Of a DNA stretch of 57,464 bases, positions 32,676 through 41,931 are shown piece after piece. Every line of letters starts with the position of its first letter. Within the stretch, counting starts at the first letter, position 1. A program made the position numbers and the translations under genes. Under the pieces are notes generated by a model. That model saw nothing but the letters and a program-made list of their open reading frames with translations, did no database searches and had not been told where the DNA came from. The DNA lies in assembly GCF_900110255.1 (NCBI RefSeq), contig NZ_FODD01000046.1:1-57464 (forward strand), read 5' to 3'. This DNA comes from Actinacidiphila rubida (GTDB taxonomy: Bacteria; Actinomycetota; Actinomycetes; Streptomycetales; Streptomycetaceae).

Positions 32676-35600
32676 GATTCTGGTCACGGCCAAAAACCTG
32701 ACCGGGCCCGGCATGGCCGCTGTAAACGCTCAGATCGATAGCACCTCAGCGAAGATGAAGGTGTTCAACAAGACGGCCATGCTCGCGGCAGCCGGGTTCG
32801 CCGTCATCGGCGTCGAGGCCGTGAAGGCTGCCAGCAAGTTCGACTCCGAGATGACGCTGCTCCAGACGCAGGCCGGCGTCTCGGCGGACAAGATCGACGG
32901 GCTGAAGAAGGGCGTCCTCGACCTCGCGGGGAAGGTCGGGCAATCCCCCGACAGCCTCGCCGAGTCGCTGTACCACGTCGAGTCGAACTTCGAGTCGATG
33001 GGCATTTCCAGCTCGAAGGCCCTGAAGTTGACCGAGACCGCGGCCAAGGGCGCCACCGTGGGCCATGCCGGGCTCGTGGACGTGACGAACGCCCTGACCG
33101 CTGCGGTCGCTGCGAATATCCCCGGCGTCGAAAACCTCGACGAAGCGATGGGCGTTCTCAACGCGACCGTGGGCGTTGGCGACATGAAGATGTCCGACCT
33201 CGCCGCCGCATTCGGCACCGGAATGGTCGCCACGGTCAAGGGATACGGCCTTTCCATCAAGGACGTCGCTGCCGGTTTGGCCGTTTTCGGCGACAACAAC
33301 ATCAGGGGCGCCAAGGCGGGCACGCAATTCCGCATGACCGTGCAGTCCCTCGCCGCCCCGGCGGCCGGGGGCGCCGCCGCGCTGAAGAGCATCGGCCTGG
33401 CCACCGACACGCTCGCGAAGGACATGCAGAAGGGCGGCCTGAAGCTCGCCCTCGAAGACCTCGTGGCGCACATGAACGCCGCCGGCCTGTCGAGCAAGCA
33501 GCAGGGCCAGTTCATCACCGACGCGTTCGGCAAGAAGGCCGGCACTGGCCTGAACATCCTCGTCGGCCAGATGGACCGCCTGGAGTCGAAGTACCCGGCT
33601 CTCGACGCCGGAGCGAAGAACTTCGGCCAGGCATGGGCCGACACCCAGAAGACCTTCGCCTTCCAGATGAAGCAGCTGGAGACCGGCGCGGAGGCGCTCG
33701 GCATCACCTTCGGCGAGAAGCTCATCCCGCCGATCCAGTCCACGGTCCACTTCCTCGTCGAGCACAAGACCGCCAGCACCGACGCCGCCCTCGCGATGGT
33801 GGCCCTCGCCGCGGCCGCCGTCGGCGTGGCGACCGCGATGAAGGCCATTGCGGTCAGCAAGGCGATCTGGGGCGGGTTGACGACCGGTGCGGCTGCCGCG
33901 AGGAGCGTTTTCGAGAGCCTCGCGCTCAAGACCCTGTACATGCAGGAGGCGTTCGTCGTGGCCGGCGGCGGCGCCCGCGGGCTGGGCGCGGCGTTCGGGA
34001 CGCTGTCGACGGGCACGAAGGTCGCCGGGGCGATCGCGGTCGTGGCCGGCATCGCCCTTGTCGCGAAGCACTTCTCCGACGAGTCGAAGCAGGCGAAGGT
34101 CAGCGCGGACGACATGTCCACCGCGTTGAAGAACCTCGCGGCGGGCAACGGTGCGGCCGGCACGATCGCTCAGCTGACCAAGGACGCGGGGAACCTCCAC
34201 CAGTCCCTCATGCAGCGCTTCAACTCGAACGACTCGCTGTGGGACATCCTCACCAACTCCGGTGGCAAGGCGTCCGCGGCGAAGAAGGACTTCAAGGAGG
34301 CCGGCCAGGCGCTCGCCGACATGGTCAACGCCGGGCAGACGAGCCAGGCGGCGGCCGCGCTGCAGAAGATGAACGATGCCGGGCTGCATGTGCCGACGAA
34401 GTACCTGAAGGACTACAACGCGGCGCTGGACGGCGTGAAGGCCGAGAGCGACCTCACGGCGGCATCTCAGGGCCGGTTCGGGCAGCAGGCCGAACAGGTG
34501 CAGCAGCAGCTCAAGGCGCAGCAGGACGTCGCGGATGGGCTCGCGCAGTCGCTGCAGGCCCTGGACCAGATCAACCAGGCCAGCTACGACAGCGAGACGA
34601 AGTTCTACGACGCGATCGGCAAAGCGTCGGAGGCCCTGAAGCAGAACGGCAAGACCCTCGACGTCCACACCGACAAGGGCCGCCAGAACCGCGACGCGGT
34701 CAGCGCGATCGCCGCGGCGACGGACGACTACACCTCGAAGCTCTCCGCGCAGGGCGCGAGCATGCAGGACATCGACGCCGCCTACTCCAAGGGCTACAGC
34801 TCCCTCGTCAAGGCGGCGGAGGGCTTCGGGTACGGCGCGACCGCGGCGAAGAAGCTCGCGGACAGCCTGCTGCACGTGCCGCAGGAGGTGAAGGTCCAGG
34901 GCAACATCGACGACTTGCAGGCCAAGCTCCGCACGGCGAAGGCCCAGTTGAAGACCGTGCCAGCGAGCAAGCAGGCGAAGCTCATCGCGGACATCGCGGA
35001 CCTGGAACGGAAGATCCGCGCCGCGAAGGCGGAGATCTCGGCCGTGCAGGGCAAGACGGTCGCGATCAACATCGTCACCACCCACTCGACGAGCGGCGTC
35101 ATGGCGCACGAAGGCGGCGGTTACGCGACCGGCGGCCTCGCGCCGATGGGGCAGACGGCGTGGGTCGGCGAGGACGGCCCCGAGCTGATGCAGGTGACCC
35201 CGCTCGGCACCCGGATCCTGAGCAACTCGGACTCGAAGAAGCTGGCCAAGCTCAACGGGCTCAAGGTGCCCGGGTACGCGCGCGGCACCCTCACCAAGGC
35301 GCAGCAGGCCGCACTCGACCGGGCGAACGCCGAGCGCGCGGCCCGCAGTGAGGCTCTGGGCAGCCTGGGCATCTCCTACTTCGGGCAGCTCGCGGGCTAC
35401 CGCTACAACAGCTTCGAGAACGCCACCAGCGGCAGCTCGGGCAGCGTGGGGGAGCTGGAGTCGGCGCTGAACGAGTGGGCGTCGAAGATCAAGGCCGCGA
35501 GCCACGGGGCGCAGGAGTCGCGCCTCATCAAGGACTTCGACCGGTTCGGTGCCGCGGCGCTGAAGAACGAGGCCGCGCTGCTCAGCGTAAACAGCAAGCT

Positions 35601-36393
35601 GACGGCGGCCTCCGACAAGCTCAGCGCGCTCAAGGACGCTGCGGCGCAACTCAAGGACTCGGTCAGCTCCGGGATCGTCTCCGGCGGCTCCATCGCCAAG
35701 ACGCCGGCCGCGAACGCGTTGGGTGTCGTCGAGCAGCTGCAGGGCAGCGTCGACAACGCAAAGCGGTTCGCCGCTGACCTCGCGCGGCTGAAGAAGTCCG
35801 GCCTCAACAGCCAGAGCCTGTCCGAGCTGGCGCAGGCCGGTGTCGACGGCGGCCTCCAGACGGCCGACGCGCTCTCCGGCGCGTCCCCCGCGTACCTGAA
35901 GAAGATCAACGACCTGGAGAAGCAGCTCGTGGCCGCCGGCGGCTCCGCCGGGTCCACGGCCTCGAACTCGGTGTACGGCGCGGGGATCGCGCAGGCGCAG
36001 GGCATCGTCGACGGGCTGAAGAAGCAGCAGGCGGCCCTCGACAAGGTGATGATGCACGCCGCGCAGGCCATGGCGAACGAGCTGAAGAAGGCGTTCGGCC
36101 GGAAGGCAGCAGGCGGCACGGTCGGTGCCGCGGCGTCCGGCGGCGCCCGCTGGGGTCGCACGCTCGTCGGCGAGTACGGGCCGGAGATCGCGGACCTGCC
36201 GATCGGGACGCGCGTGCACTCGGCGCCGGACACCGCGCGGATGCTCGGCGGCGGCCAGGCCGCAGCGCCCATGCACTTCACGATCCAGATCGGCGACCGG
36301 GAGATCGGCTCCTTCGTCGTCGACCCGCTCCGTCAGGAGATCCGCCGCCAGGGCGGGAACGTCCAGGCCGTCCTCGGCCAAAGAGGGAAGTGA
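32659..36393 (+). CDS. Tail tape measure protein
   Basis: The 1244-residue protein is the longest in the window and should set tail length. Residues about 55-240 look like the TP901-type tape measure core (FDSEMTLLQTQAGVSADKID, and a VGVGDMKMSDLAAAFGTGM stretch). Hydrophobic helices lie near 375-395 and 455-475. Two copies of a GG-A-GG...VGE-GPELM/EIA-x-x-x-P-LGTR/IGTR motif occur near residues 818-856 and 1157-1190. Much of the rest is helical. At about 0.15 nm per residue the tail would be near 185 nm, which is an estimate. Confidence 0.9.
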   Translation: MSNLVEILVTAKNLTGPGMAAVNAQIDSTSAKMKVFNKTAMLAAAGFAVIGVEAVKAASKFDSEMTLLQTQAGVSADKIDGLKKGVLDLAGKVGQSPDSLAESLYHVESNFESMGISSSKALKLTETAAKGATVGHAGLVDVTNALTAAVAANIPGVENLDEAMGVLNATVGVGDMKMSDLAAAFGTGMVATVKGYGLSIKDVAAGLAVFGDNNIRGAKAGTQFRMTVQSLAAPAAGGAAALKSIGLATDTLAKDMQKGGLKLALEDLVAHMNAAGLSSKQQGQFITDAFGKKAGTGLNILVGQMDRLESKYPALDAGAKNFGQAWADTQKTFAFQMKQLETGAEALGITFGEKLIPPIQSTVHFLVEHKTASTDAALAMVALAAAAVGVATAMKAIAVSKAIWGGLTTGAAAARSVFESLALKTLYMQEAFVVAGGGARGLGAAFGTLSTGTKVAGAIAVVAGIALVAKHFSDESKQAKVSADDMSTALKNLAAGNGAAGTIAQLTKDAGNLHQSLMQRFNSNDSLWDILTNSGGKASAAKKDFKEAGQALADMVNAGQTSQAAAALQKMNDAGLHVPTKYLKDYNAALDGVKAESDLTAASQGRFGQQAEQVQQQLKAQQDVADGLAQSLQALDQINQASYDSETKFYDAIGKASEALKQNGKTLDVHTDKGRQNRDAVSAIAAATDDYTSKLSAQGASMQDIDAAYSKGYSSLVKAAEGFGYGATAAKKLADSLLHVPQEVKVQGNIDDLQAKLRTAKAQLKTVPASKQAKLIADIADLERKIRAAKAEISAVQGKTVAINIVTTHSTSGVMAHEGGGYATGGLAPMGQTAWVGEDGPELMQVTPLGTRILSNSDSKKLAKLNGLKVPGYARGTLTKAQQAALDRANAERAARSEALGSLGISYFGQLAGYRYNSFENATSGSSGSVGELESALNEWASKIKAASHGAQESRLIKDFDRFGAAALKNEAALLSVNSKLTAASDKLSALKDAAAQLKDSVSSGIVSGGSIAKTPAANALGVVEQLQGSVDNAKRFAADLARLKKSGLNSQSLSELAQAGVDGGLQTADALSGASPAYLKKINDLEKQLVAAGGSAGSTASNSVYGAGIAQAQGIVDGLKKQQAALDKVMMHAAQAMANELKKAFGRKAAGGTVGAAASGGARWGRTLVGEYGPEIADLPIGTRVHSAPDTARMLGGGQAAAPMHFTIQIGDREIGSFVVDPLRQEIRRQGGNVQAVLGQRGK

Positions 36394-36396
36394 GAC

Positions 36397-36912
36397 ATGC
36401 ACCGGTACTCCTGCTACAACGCGGCGATGGCCACCACGGCGGCCACCGCGAAGGTCACTACGGGCACGGCGCTCAAGACCATGCTGCAGATCGCCACACC
36501 GAGCAGCCGGCAGTTGCAGCTCATCTCATGGGGGTTCAGCCTCGACGCGCCGCCAGCCACCACGTCCACCGGTGTCGTCGAGCTCATCCAGACCGACGTC
36601 GCCGCCACCGTCACGGCGCACCTGGCGTCCGGGGTGCAGCCCCTCGACCCGAACGCGCCGCCGTCGCTCGTCACGCTGGGCACGGCCGCCACGGGCTACA
36701 GCGCGTCCGTGGAGGGCACCCCGACGGGCACGCGCCTCTTCGACGCGATCCAGGTCCCGGGCCTGACCGCGGGCGGCAACGGCATCGAGCCGTACGCGTA
36801 CCAGTTCATGCCTGATGAGAGGCCCATCGTCGGCGTCAGCAAGTTCCTGCGGATCCGCGCGACGTTCGCGGCCGCCGTCAACCTGACCTGCTGGGCCACC
36901 TGGGACGAGTGA
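36397..36912 (+). CDS. Minor tail protein, distal-tail-like
   Basis: The 171-residue protein is beta-rich (LQLISWGFSLDAPPA, VGVSKFLRIRATFAAAVNLT) and directly follows the tape measure gene, where distal tail components lie. It has few charges and no motif of an enzyme. The role is inferred from order. Confidence 0.6.
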   Translation: MHRYSCYNAAMATTAATAKVTTGTALKTMLQIATPSSRQLQLISWGFSLDAPPATTSTGVVELIQTDVAATVTAHLASGVQPLDPNAPPSLVTLGTAATGYSASVEGTPTGTRLFDAIQVPGLTAGGNGIEPYAYQFMPDERPIVGVSKFLRIRATFAAAVNLTCWATWDE

Positions 36913-36915
36913 CCC

Positions 36916-39129
36916 ATGCCCGCCTCGTCCATCGCCCCGCTGATCTCGGGCTGGCAGCGCCGCGTCGGCGGCCTGCCAGGCCCGTACTCTGTCGCGCCCG
37001 CGTCCGGGGTGGCGTCGGGCGGCACCGGAGTCAACGGGCTGATGGTCGAGCTGCTGATCGACGGGTCGTGGGTGGACATCACGAAGCGCGTGATGGTGCG
37101 CGACTCCAACGGGCAGATCTCCATCACCCGCGGGCAGACCTCGGAGGGCCAGCAGCCCAGCCCCGGCACATGCTCGCTGCAGCTCAACAACAGGGACGGC
37201 CTGTTCAGCCCGGCGAACCCGATGTCGCCGTACTACGGGAAGATCGGCCGGAACACCCAGCTCCGCGTGTCCGTGGCCAAGGGCGACGACAAGTCCTACC
37301 GCTTCTGGGGCGAGGTCACGGGCTGGCCGGAGGACTGGGACTCCACCGACACCGACGTGTGGGTGGACATCGAGGCCGCTGGCATCCTTCGGCGCCTCAA
37401 CCAGGGCAGCACCCCGCTGAGGTCGACCATGTACCGGGGCCTGACCTCAATGGCGACCACACCCCCGATCGCCTACTGGCCGTGCGAGGACGGTACGAGC
37501 GCGACGTCCCTCGCTTCGGCGCTGACCGGCGGCCAGGCGATGACGTTCCGGGGCACGCCCAACCTCGCCGCGGACACCGGGTTCCTGTGCTCCACCGCGC
37601 TGCCGACCCTCAACGGCGCCTCCCTGGTGGGGGTGATCCCGCCCTACACGGTGACCGGAGAGTCCCAGACGCGGTGGCTGATGTGGCTGCCGACATCACC
37701 GCCGGACGGCACCCAGCTCATCAAGATCCGATCGACCGGCGGCACCATCCCGTACTGGGCCGTCACCTATGGCACAGGCGGCTCGCTCACAGTCAAGGGC
37801 CTCGACACCGACGGACTGACGGTGCTGGTGGCGTCGGGCGTGATGGCCTTCGGCGTCGACGGGCAGCGGATGCGGTTCTCCCTCGAACTCACCCAGAGCG
37901 GCCCCAACGTCAACTGGACGATGGGTGCGGTCAGTGCGGCCACGGGCTTCAACGGTCAGTTGAGCGGGACGTTCAATTCGCAGACCGTCGGCCGGCTCAC
38001 GACGATCACGATCGCGCCCGGGCGGACGATCACCGACGGCGTTTTCGGTCACGTCAGCTTCCAGAACGACGTCACGTCCGCGTTCGACCTCGAAGGTCAG
38101 GTGACTGCGTTCGTGGGGGAGTCGCCGTCGGCTCGCATCATCCGACTGTGCGGCGAGCAGGGCGTCAACGCCGTCATCATCACCACGGCATCGACGGACA
38201 CGATGGGCCCTCAACTCCCCGGCACTTTCATGGCTCTGCTGCAGGAGTGCGTGGACGTCGACCAAGGCATCTTTTTCGAGCGGGAGGTGGCGTTCGGGCT
38301 CGCCTTCCGGCCTCGGCCAGCGCTGTACAACCAGGTCCCGCGGATCGTTCTGTCCTACCCCGGCAACCAACTGGCGCAGATCCCGAAGCCGGTGCCGGAC
38401 GACCAGCTCGTCCACAACAGCATCACCGCCTCACGGCAGAACGGATCGTCCGCGACTGCTGTCCTGAGTCAGGGGCCGCTGTCTGTCCTCGACCCGCCGA
38501 ACGGCGTCGGCACCTACCCGGACAACCCCACGCTGAACGTCCAGTCGGACGACGACCTGCCACAACACGCCGCGTGGCGACTGCACCTCGGCACGATCGA
38601 CGAGCCGCGGTACCCGGCGATCAGCATCAACCTGGCGCACCCGTCGATGGCGGCGCAGCGCGTGAACGCCCTGAACGTGCTGTTCGGGATGAACATCGTG
38701 GTCTCGTCGCCGCCCTCGCGGCTGGGTGGGGACATCTCGCAGCTCGTCATCGGCATCACCGAGACGATCACGCATTTCGAGCACCGCATCACCTACGTGT
38801 GCCAGCCCGAATCGCCCTACGAGGTGTTCGTCCTCGACGACTCGGCGCGCGGCAAGGCGGACACCGACGGGAGCGTGCTGGCGCAGGACATGACGCCCAC
38901 GCAGACCACCGTGCAGGTCGCGGTGACGGCCGGGCCGCTGTGGACGACGAACCCGGTGGACTACCCGATCCAGGTGATGGCGGCCGGGGAGCTGATGACC
39001 GTCACCAACATCACCGGGGCGTCGTCACCGCAGACGTTCACGGTCACCCGGTCGGTCAACGGCGTGGCGAAACCCCACGCCGCGGGCGAGCCGATCTCCC
39101 TCGCCAACCCCACCGCCCTGGCCTTGTAG
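36916..39129 (+). CDS. Minor tail protein, tail-tip/baseplate type
   Basis: The 737-residue protein has an N-terminal domain with CSLQLNNRDGLFSP and WGEVTGWPEDWD, a signature of actinophage minor tail proteins of the distal tail/gp27-like type. A lectin-like stretch (about 190-370) and a C-terminal beta region follow. It likely builds the tail tip and helps contact the cell. Confidence 0.75.
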   Translation: MPASSIAPLISGWQRRVGGLPGPYSVAPASGVASGGTGVNGLMVELLIDGSWVDITKRVMVRDSNGQISITRGQTSEGQQPSPGTCSLQLNNRDGLFSPANPMSPYYGKIGRNTQLRVSVAKGDDKSYRFWGEVTGWPEDWDSTDTDVWVDIEAAGILRRLNQGSTPLRSTMYRGLTSMATTPPIAYWPCEDGTSATSLASALTGGQAMTFRGTPNLAADTGFLCSTALPTLNGASLVGVIPPYTVTGESQTRWLMWLPTSPPDGTQLIKIRSTGGTIPYWAVTYGTGGSLTVKGLDTDGLTVLVASGVMAFGVDGQRMRFSLELTQSGPNVNWTMGAVSAATGFNGQLSGTFNSQTVGRLTTITIAPGRTITDGVFGHVSFQNDVTSAFDLEGQVTAFVGESPSARIIRLCGEQGVNAVIITTASTDTMGPQLPGTFMALLQECVDVDQGIFFEREVAFGLAFRPRPALYNQVPRIVLSYPGNQLAQIPKPVPDDQLVHNSITASRQNGSSATAVLSQGPLSVLDPPNGVGTYPDNPTLNVQSDDDLPQHAAWRLHLGTIDEPRYPAISINLAHPSMAAQRVNALNVLFGMNIVVSSPPSRLGGDISQLVIGITETITHFEHRITYVCQPESPYEVFVLDDSARGKADTDGSVLAQDMTPTQTTVQVAVTAGPLWTTNPVDYPIQVMAAGELMTVTNITGASSPQTFTVTRSVNGVAKPHAAGEPISLANPTALAL

Positions 39130-39141
39130 GAGGAGCAGCGC

Positions 39142-39576
39142 ATGGTCTACACCCCCTTCAACGCAGGCCAGACCGTCACGGCTGGGCAGCTCGACACGCT
39201 GATCGCCAGCGAAACGATGCCCTGGACACAACTCGACTCCGTCGGGGTCCTCGTGTCCGGGTTCACCATCGGCACCCCCGCCGCGCGCATGCGGAAGTTG
39301 ATGTTGGCCGGTACGGAGATCTGGGAGTTCGAGGGCCGGATCACCATCGCCAGCCTGACCGCGAACGCGAACACGGTGGCCTTCACCTTCAACACCGGCT
39401 TCCGGGTCGGCACTGAGCGCGGCTTCCAGTGCGTCGGCGCGAACACCGCGTTTTACGGCGTCAGGGTCACATTCGAGCCGAATGGCCAGCTCATGGTGGG
39501 CGTGCCCACCGCGGCCGGCTCAGGGGCGACGGGTGTCCTGCTCGACAACTGCACCATCACGAACCCCCTCGCATAG
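39142..39576 (+). CDS. Minor tail protein, small beta-rich
   Basis: The 144-residue protein begins VYTPFNAGQTVTAGQLDTLI, a common opening for short actinophage tail proteins that cap longer fibres, followed by beta-rich TIASLTANANTVAFTF. It precedes the peptidase gene by 12 bases. Function beyond tail structure is unknown. Confidence 0.6.
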   Translation: MVYTPFNAGQTVTAGQLDTLIASETMPWTQLDSVGVLVSGFTIGTPAARMRKLMLAGTEIWEFEGRITIASLTANANTVAFTFNTGFRVGTERGFQCVGANTAFYGVRVTFEPNGQLMVGVPTAAGSGATGVLLDNCTITNPLA

Positions 39577-39588
39577 GAGTGAGTCCCT

Positions 39589-40440
39589 GTGAAGACCCTG
39601 TTCATCGACGAGTACCCGTCCGAGTCCGGCGGCGGCCGGCTTGGCCGGCATGTGCAGCACGACCCGCGGTCCCGCGCCTACGCGGTGTCGGAGGATCTGC
39701 TGCCGTCCACGTACACCAGCGCGGTGCACCGGGTGCGGATCCCGGTCCTGGACCAGGGCGACCTCGGGAGCTGCACCGGCAACGCGGCGGAAGCCTTCGC
39801 CGGGACCGATCCGCTGTACGACGCGATCTCCACGCAGGTGACCGCGCGGCCGACGGGTGACCCGGTCGCGGACGAGAAGCAGGCCGTCGCGCTGTACTCC
39901 GCCGCGACGCGGCTGGACGACGTCCGCGGCAACTACCCGCCCACCGACACCGGTTCGACGGGCGTGGCGGTCGCGAAGGCCGCGCAGAAGGCGGGGCTCA
40001 TCAGCGGGTACCAGCACGCGTTCAGCCTCGACACTGCGCTGAAGGCGCTGGCGGTCTCGCCGCTGATCATCGGCGTGAACTGGTACGAGGGTTTCGACCA
40101 GCCGGACGCCAACGGGCACGTGAAGATCTCCGGCAGCGTCCGCGGTGGCCACGAGTTCCTGCTGTACGGCATCGACGCGACCAACGGCGTGGTGCTGGCC
40201 CGGAACTCGTGGAGCACCAGCTGGGGCGTGCAGGGGACGTTCTCGTTCTCCTTCGACGACCTCGGCCAGCTCCTCAGCGAGGACGGCGACGCGACCCTGT
40301 TCGTGCCCGTCTCCGCCCCGGCGCCCACCCCGACCCCGACGCCGCCCACCCCGGCCGACGTCGACAAGGCACTCTCGACGGCCCTGTCCACCCTCGACAC
40401 AGCGGCGGCCGCCTGGCGCGCAGCGCACAGCCTGTCGTGA
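39589..40440 (+). CDS. Papain-like (C1) cysteine peptidase in the tail/lysis cassette
   Basis: The 283-residue protein has the full papain-family set in order: the oxyanion Gln56 in LDQGDLGSC, nucleophile Cys62, His188 in RGGHEFLLYG and Asn206 in ARNSWSTSWG. A Pro/Thr linker and Ala-rich helix end the protein, and no signal peptide is visible. It overlaps the GH25 endolysin by GTGA. Possible tasks are tail-tip proteolysis, peptide cleavage in the cell wall or surface-protein degradation on entry. C1 peptidases in tail modules are uncommon. Confidence 0.82.
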   Translation: MKTLFIDEYPSESGGGRLGRHVQHDPRSRAYAVSEDLLPSTYTSAVHRVRIPVLDQGDLGSCTGNAAEAFAGTDPLYDAISTQVTARPTGDPVADEKQAVALYSAATRLDDVRGNYPPTDTGSTGVAVAKAAQKAGLISGYQHAFSLDTALKALAVSPLIIGVNWYEGFDQPDANGHVKISGSVRGGHEFLLYGIDATNGVVLARNSWSTSWGVQGTFSFSFDDLGQLLSEDGDATLFVPVSAPAPTPTPTPPTPADVDKALSTALSTLDTAAAAWRAAHSLS

Positions 40441-41261
40441 CCGGCAGCCTCGGCCAGGACTGGGCGTCGTACCAGGACTGGACACCGTCCACGCAGGGCC
40501 TGGCGTTCGCGTTCGTCAAGGCAACCGAGGGCACCGCCTACGTCAACCCGCGGTACAGCAGCCAGATCACGACCGCGCGCGCCGGCGCCCTCCTGCCCGG
40601 CCACTACCACTTCGCCCGGCCCGGCTCCATGGCCGTCCAAGGCGACTACTTCCTGAAGCGCACCACCCTCAAGCCCGGCGACGTCATCGCCCTGGACTGG
40701 GAAGACGCAGGAGTCACCGGCGCCGACAAGGACGCCTGGATCCGCTACGTGCAGGCCCGAACGCCCGGCCACCGGGTCGGCCTGTACTGCAACAAGGACT
40801 TCTGGATCAACCGCGACCACACCGGGTTCTACGGCGACTTCCTGTGGATCGCCGACCCCGACAACGCGGCCGGCGCACCGGACGTCAAGGCCGACTGGCT
40901 GTTCCACCAGTACAGCGAAGCGGGCGGCATCGACCGCGACTACTGCAAGCTCACCGCCGCGCAGCTCCGCCAGTGGGCGGCCGGCACCACACCGACGCCC
41001 CTGGAGGACACCTTGCCCACACCCGCCGACGTCTGGGGCTACTCGCACGGCGACGACCCCGACGTCCACCAGACCCTCGCCAACGCCGCCTCTGCCGCGG
41101 CCGCAGCCGAGAAGGGCGTGCAGACGCTCCTCAAGGGCACGCCGGTCACCCTGACCGACGCGCAGCTCGGGCAGCTCGCCGCGAAGGTGGCGCCCCTGCT
41201 CCCGAAGCCGCCGTCCGCGGCGGACATCGCCACCGAGCTGGCCAAGCGCCTCCAGTCCTGA
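40437..41261 (+). CDS. Endolysin: GH25 muramidase
   Basis: The 274-residue protein has the GH25 lysozyme motifs: GQDWASYQ (Asp8), FAFVKATEGT, GHYHFARPG and ALDWED (Asp87 and Glu89, the catalytic pair). It is followed by GLYCN and a C-terminal helical tail (from about 200) with VTLTDAQLGQLAAKVAP that may bind the wall. No signal peptide is present, so export depends on the holin next door. It should cleave the beta-1,4 bonds of peptidoglycan. Confidence 0.9.
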   Translation: MTGSLGQDWASYQDWTPSTQGLAFAFVKATEGTAYVNPRYSSQITTARAGALLPGHYHFARPGSMAVQGDYFLKRTTLKPGDVIALDWEDAGVTGADKDAWIRYVQARTPGHRVGLYCNKDFWINRDHTGFYGDFLWIADPDNAAGAPDVKADWLFHQYSEAGGIDRDYCKLTAAQLRQWAAGTTPTPLEDTLPTPADVWGYSHGDDPDVHQTLANAASAAAAAEKGVQTLLKGTPVTLTDAQLGQLAAKVAPLLPKPPSAADIATELAKRLQS

Positions 41262-41286
41262 CCACTATCAGCAGAAACGGATCGTC

Positions 41287-41658
41287 ATGCCGACCATCTT
41301 CCGCAGAGAGCCCGCACTGTGGCTCGCGCTCATCGCCGTCGCCGTCAAGCTCGTGACCGCGTTCGGCCTCAACCTGACCTCCGACCAGCAGGCCGTCATC
41401 AACGCCGTCGCCGCAGCCCTCGTCGGCCTCATCGTCGCCGTCACCGTGCACGACGGGATCGGCGCCGCCGTCCTCGGGTTCGTCCAGGCCGCCATCGCTC
41501 TCGCCGTCGGGTTCGGCCTCCACTGGTCGCCGGAGCAGCAGGCCGTGGTCCTCAGCTTCGCGTCCGCCGTCGTCGCCATGTGGACCCGCACGCAGGTGAC
41601 CGCGCCGGCCAGACCGGTGAGCAAGCCGACGCTCGCGCCGGCCCCGCAGAACAACTAG
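41287..41658 (+). CDS. Holin-like membrane protein
   Basis: The 123-residue protein has three hydrophobic segments (about 10-28, 38-60 and 66-85, with a weaker fourth near 88-98) and a Pro/Ala tail. Two similar units, GLNLTSDQQAVINAVAAALV and GLHWSPEQQAVVLSFASAVV, indicate an internal duplication. Position after the endolysin and the topology support a holin. Confidence 0.75.
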   Translation: MPTIFRREPALWLALIAVAVKLVTAFGLNLTSDQQAVINAVAAALVGLIVAVTVHDGIGAAVLGFVQAAIALAVGFGLHWSPEQQAVVLSFASAVVAMWTRTQVTAPARPVSKPTLAPAPQNN

Positions 41659-41664
41659 CGGCCC

Positions 41665-41931
41665 GTGAACGCCACCACCCTCGGCAGCCTCCTCGTGGGC
41701 GTCAGCGGGCTCGTCGGCGTGGTGGTGGCGTTCGTCGGAAAGCGCGGTGAGAACGCCGTCACCGGCTACAGCTCCCTCACCGACCAGTTGCAGGAAGAGC
41801 TCGCCAGCAAGCGCGCCGAACTGACCGAGAAGAACGCGCACCTCGCCGAACTGGCCATGTTGCGCGGCGCAGACCAGGCGGAGATCACCCGGCTCCGCGC
41901 CATCGTCATCCAACTCGGAGGACATCCATGA
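41665..41931 (+). CDS. Second lysis-type membrane protein with coiled coil
   Basis: The 88-residue protein has one N-terminal membrane helix (about 5-25) and a charged helical part (about 36-80: LQEELASKRAELTEKNAHLA) that should form a coiled coil. It overlaps the collagen-like gene by ATGA. It could be an antiholin, a second holin or a spanin-like factor. Confidence 0.62.
   Translation: MNATTLGSLLVGVSGLVGVVVAFVGKRGENAVTGYSSLTDQLQEELASKRAELTEKNAHLAELAMLRGADQAEITRLRAIVIQLGGHP

Noticed and set aside
32746..36402. Leftward 1218-codon frame opposite the tape measure gene
   Set aside because: High GC leaves the antisense frame open; composition is Arg/Leu/Val-rich without domain signs, and the sense strand has clear tape measure features.
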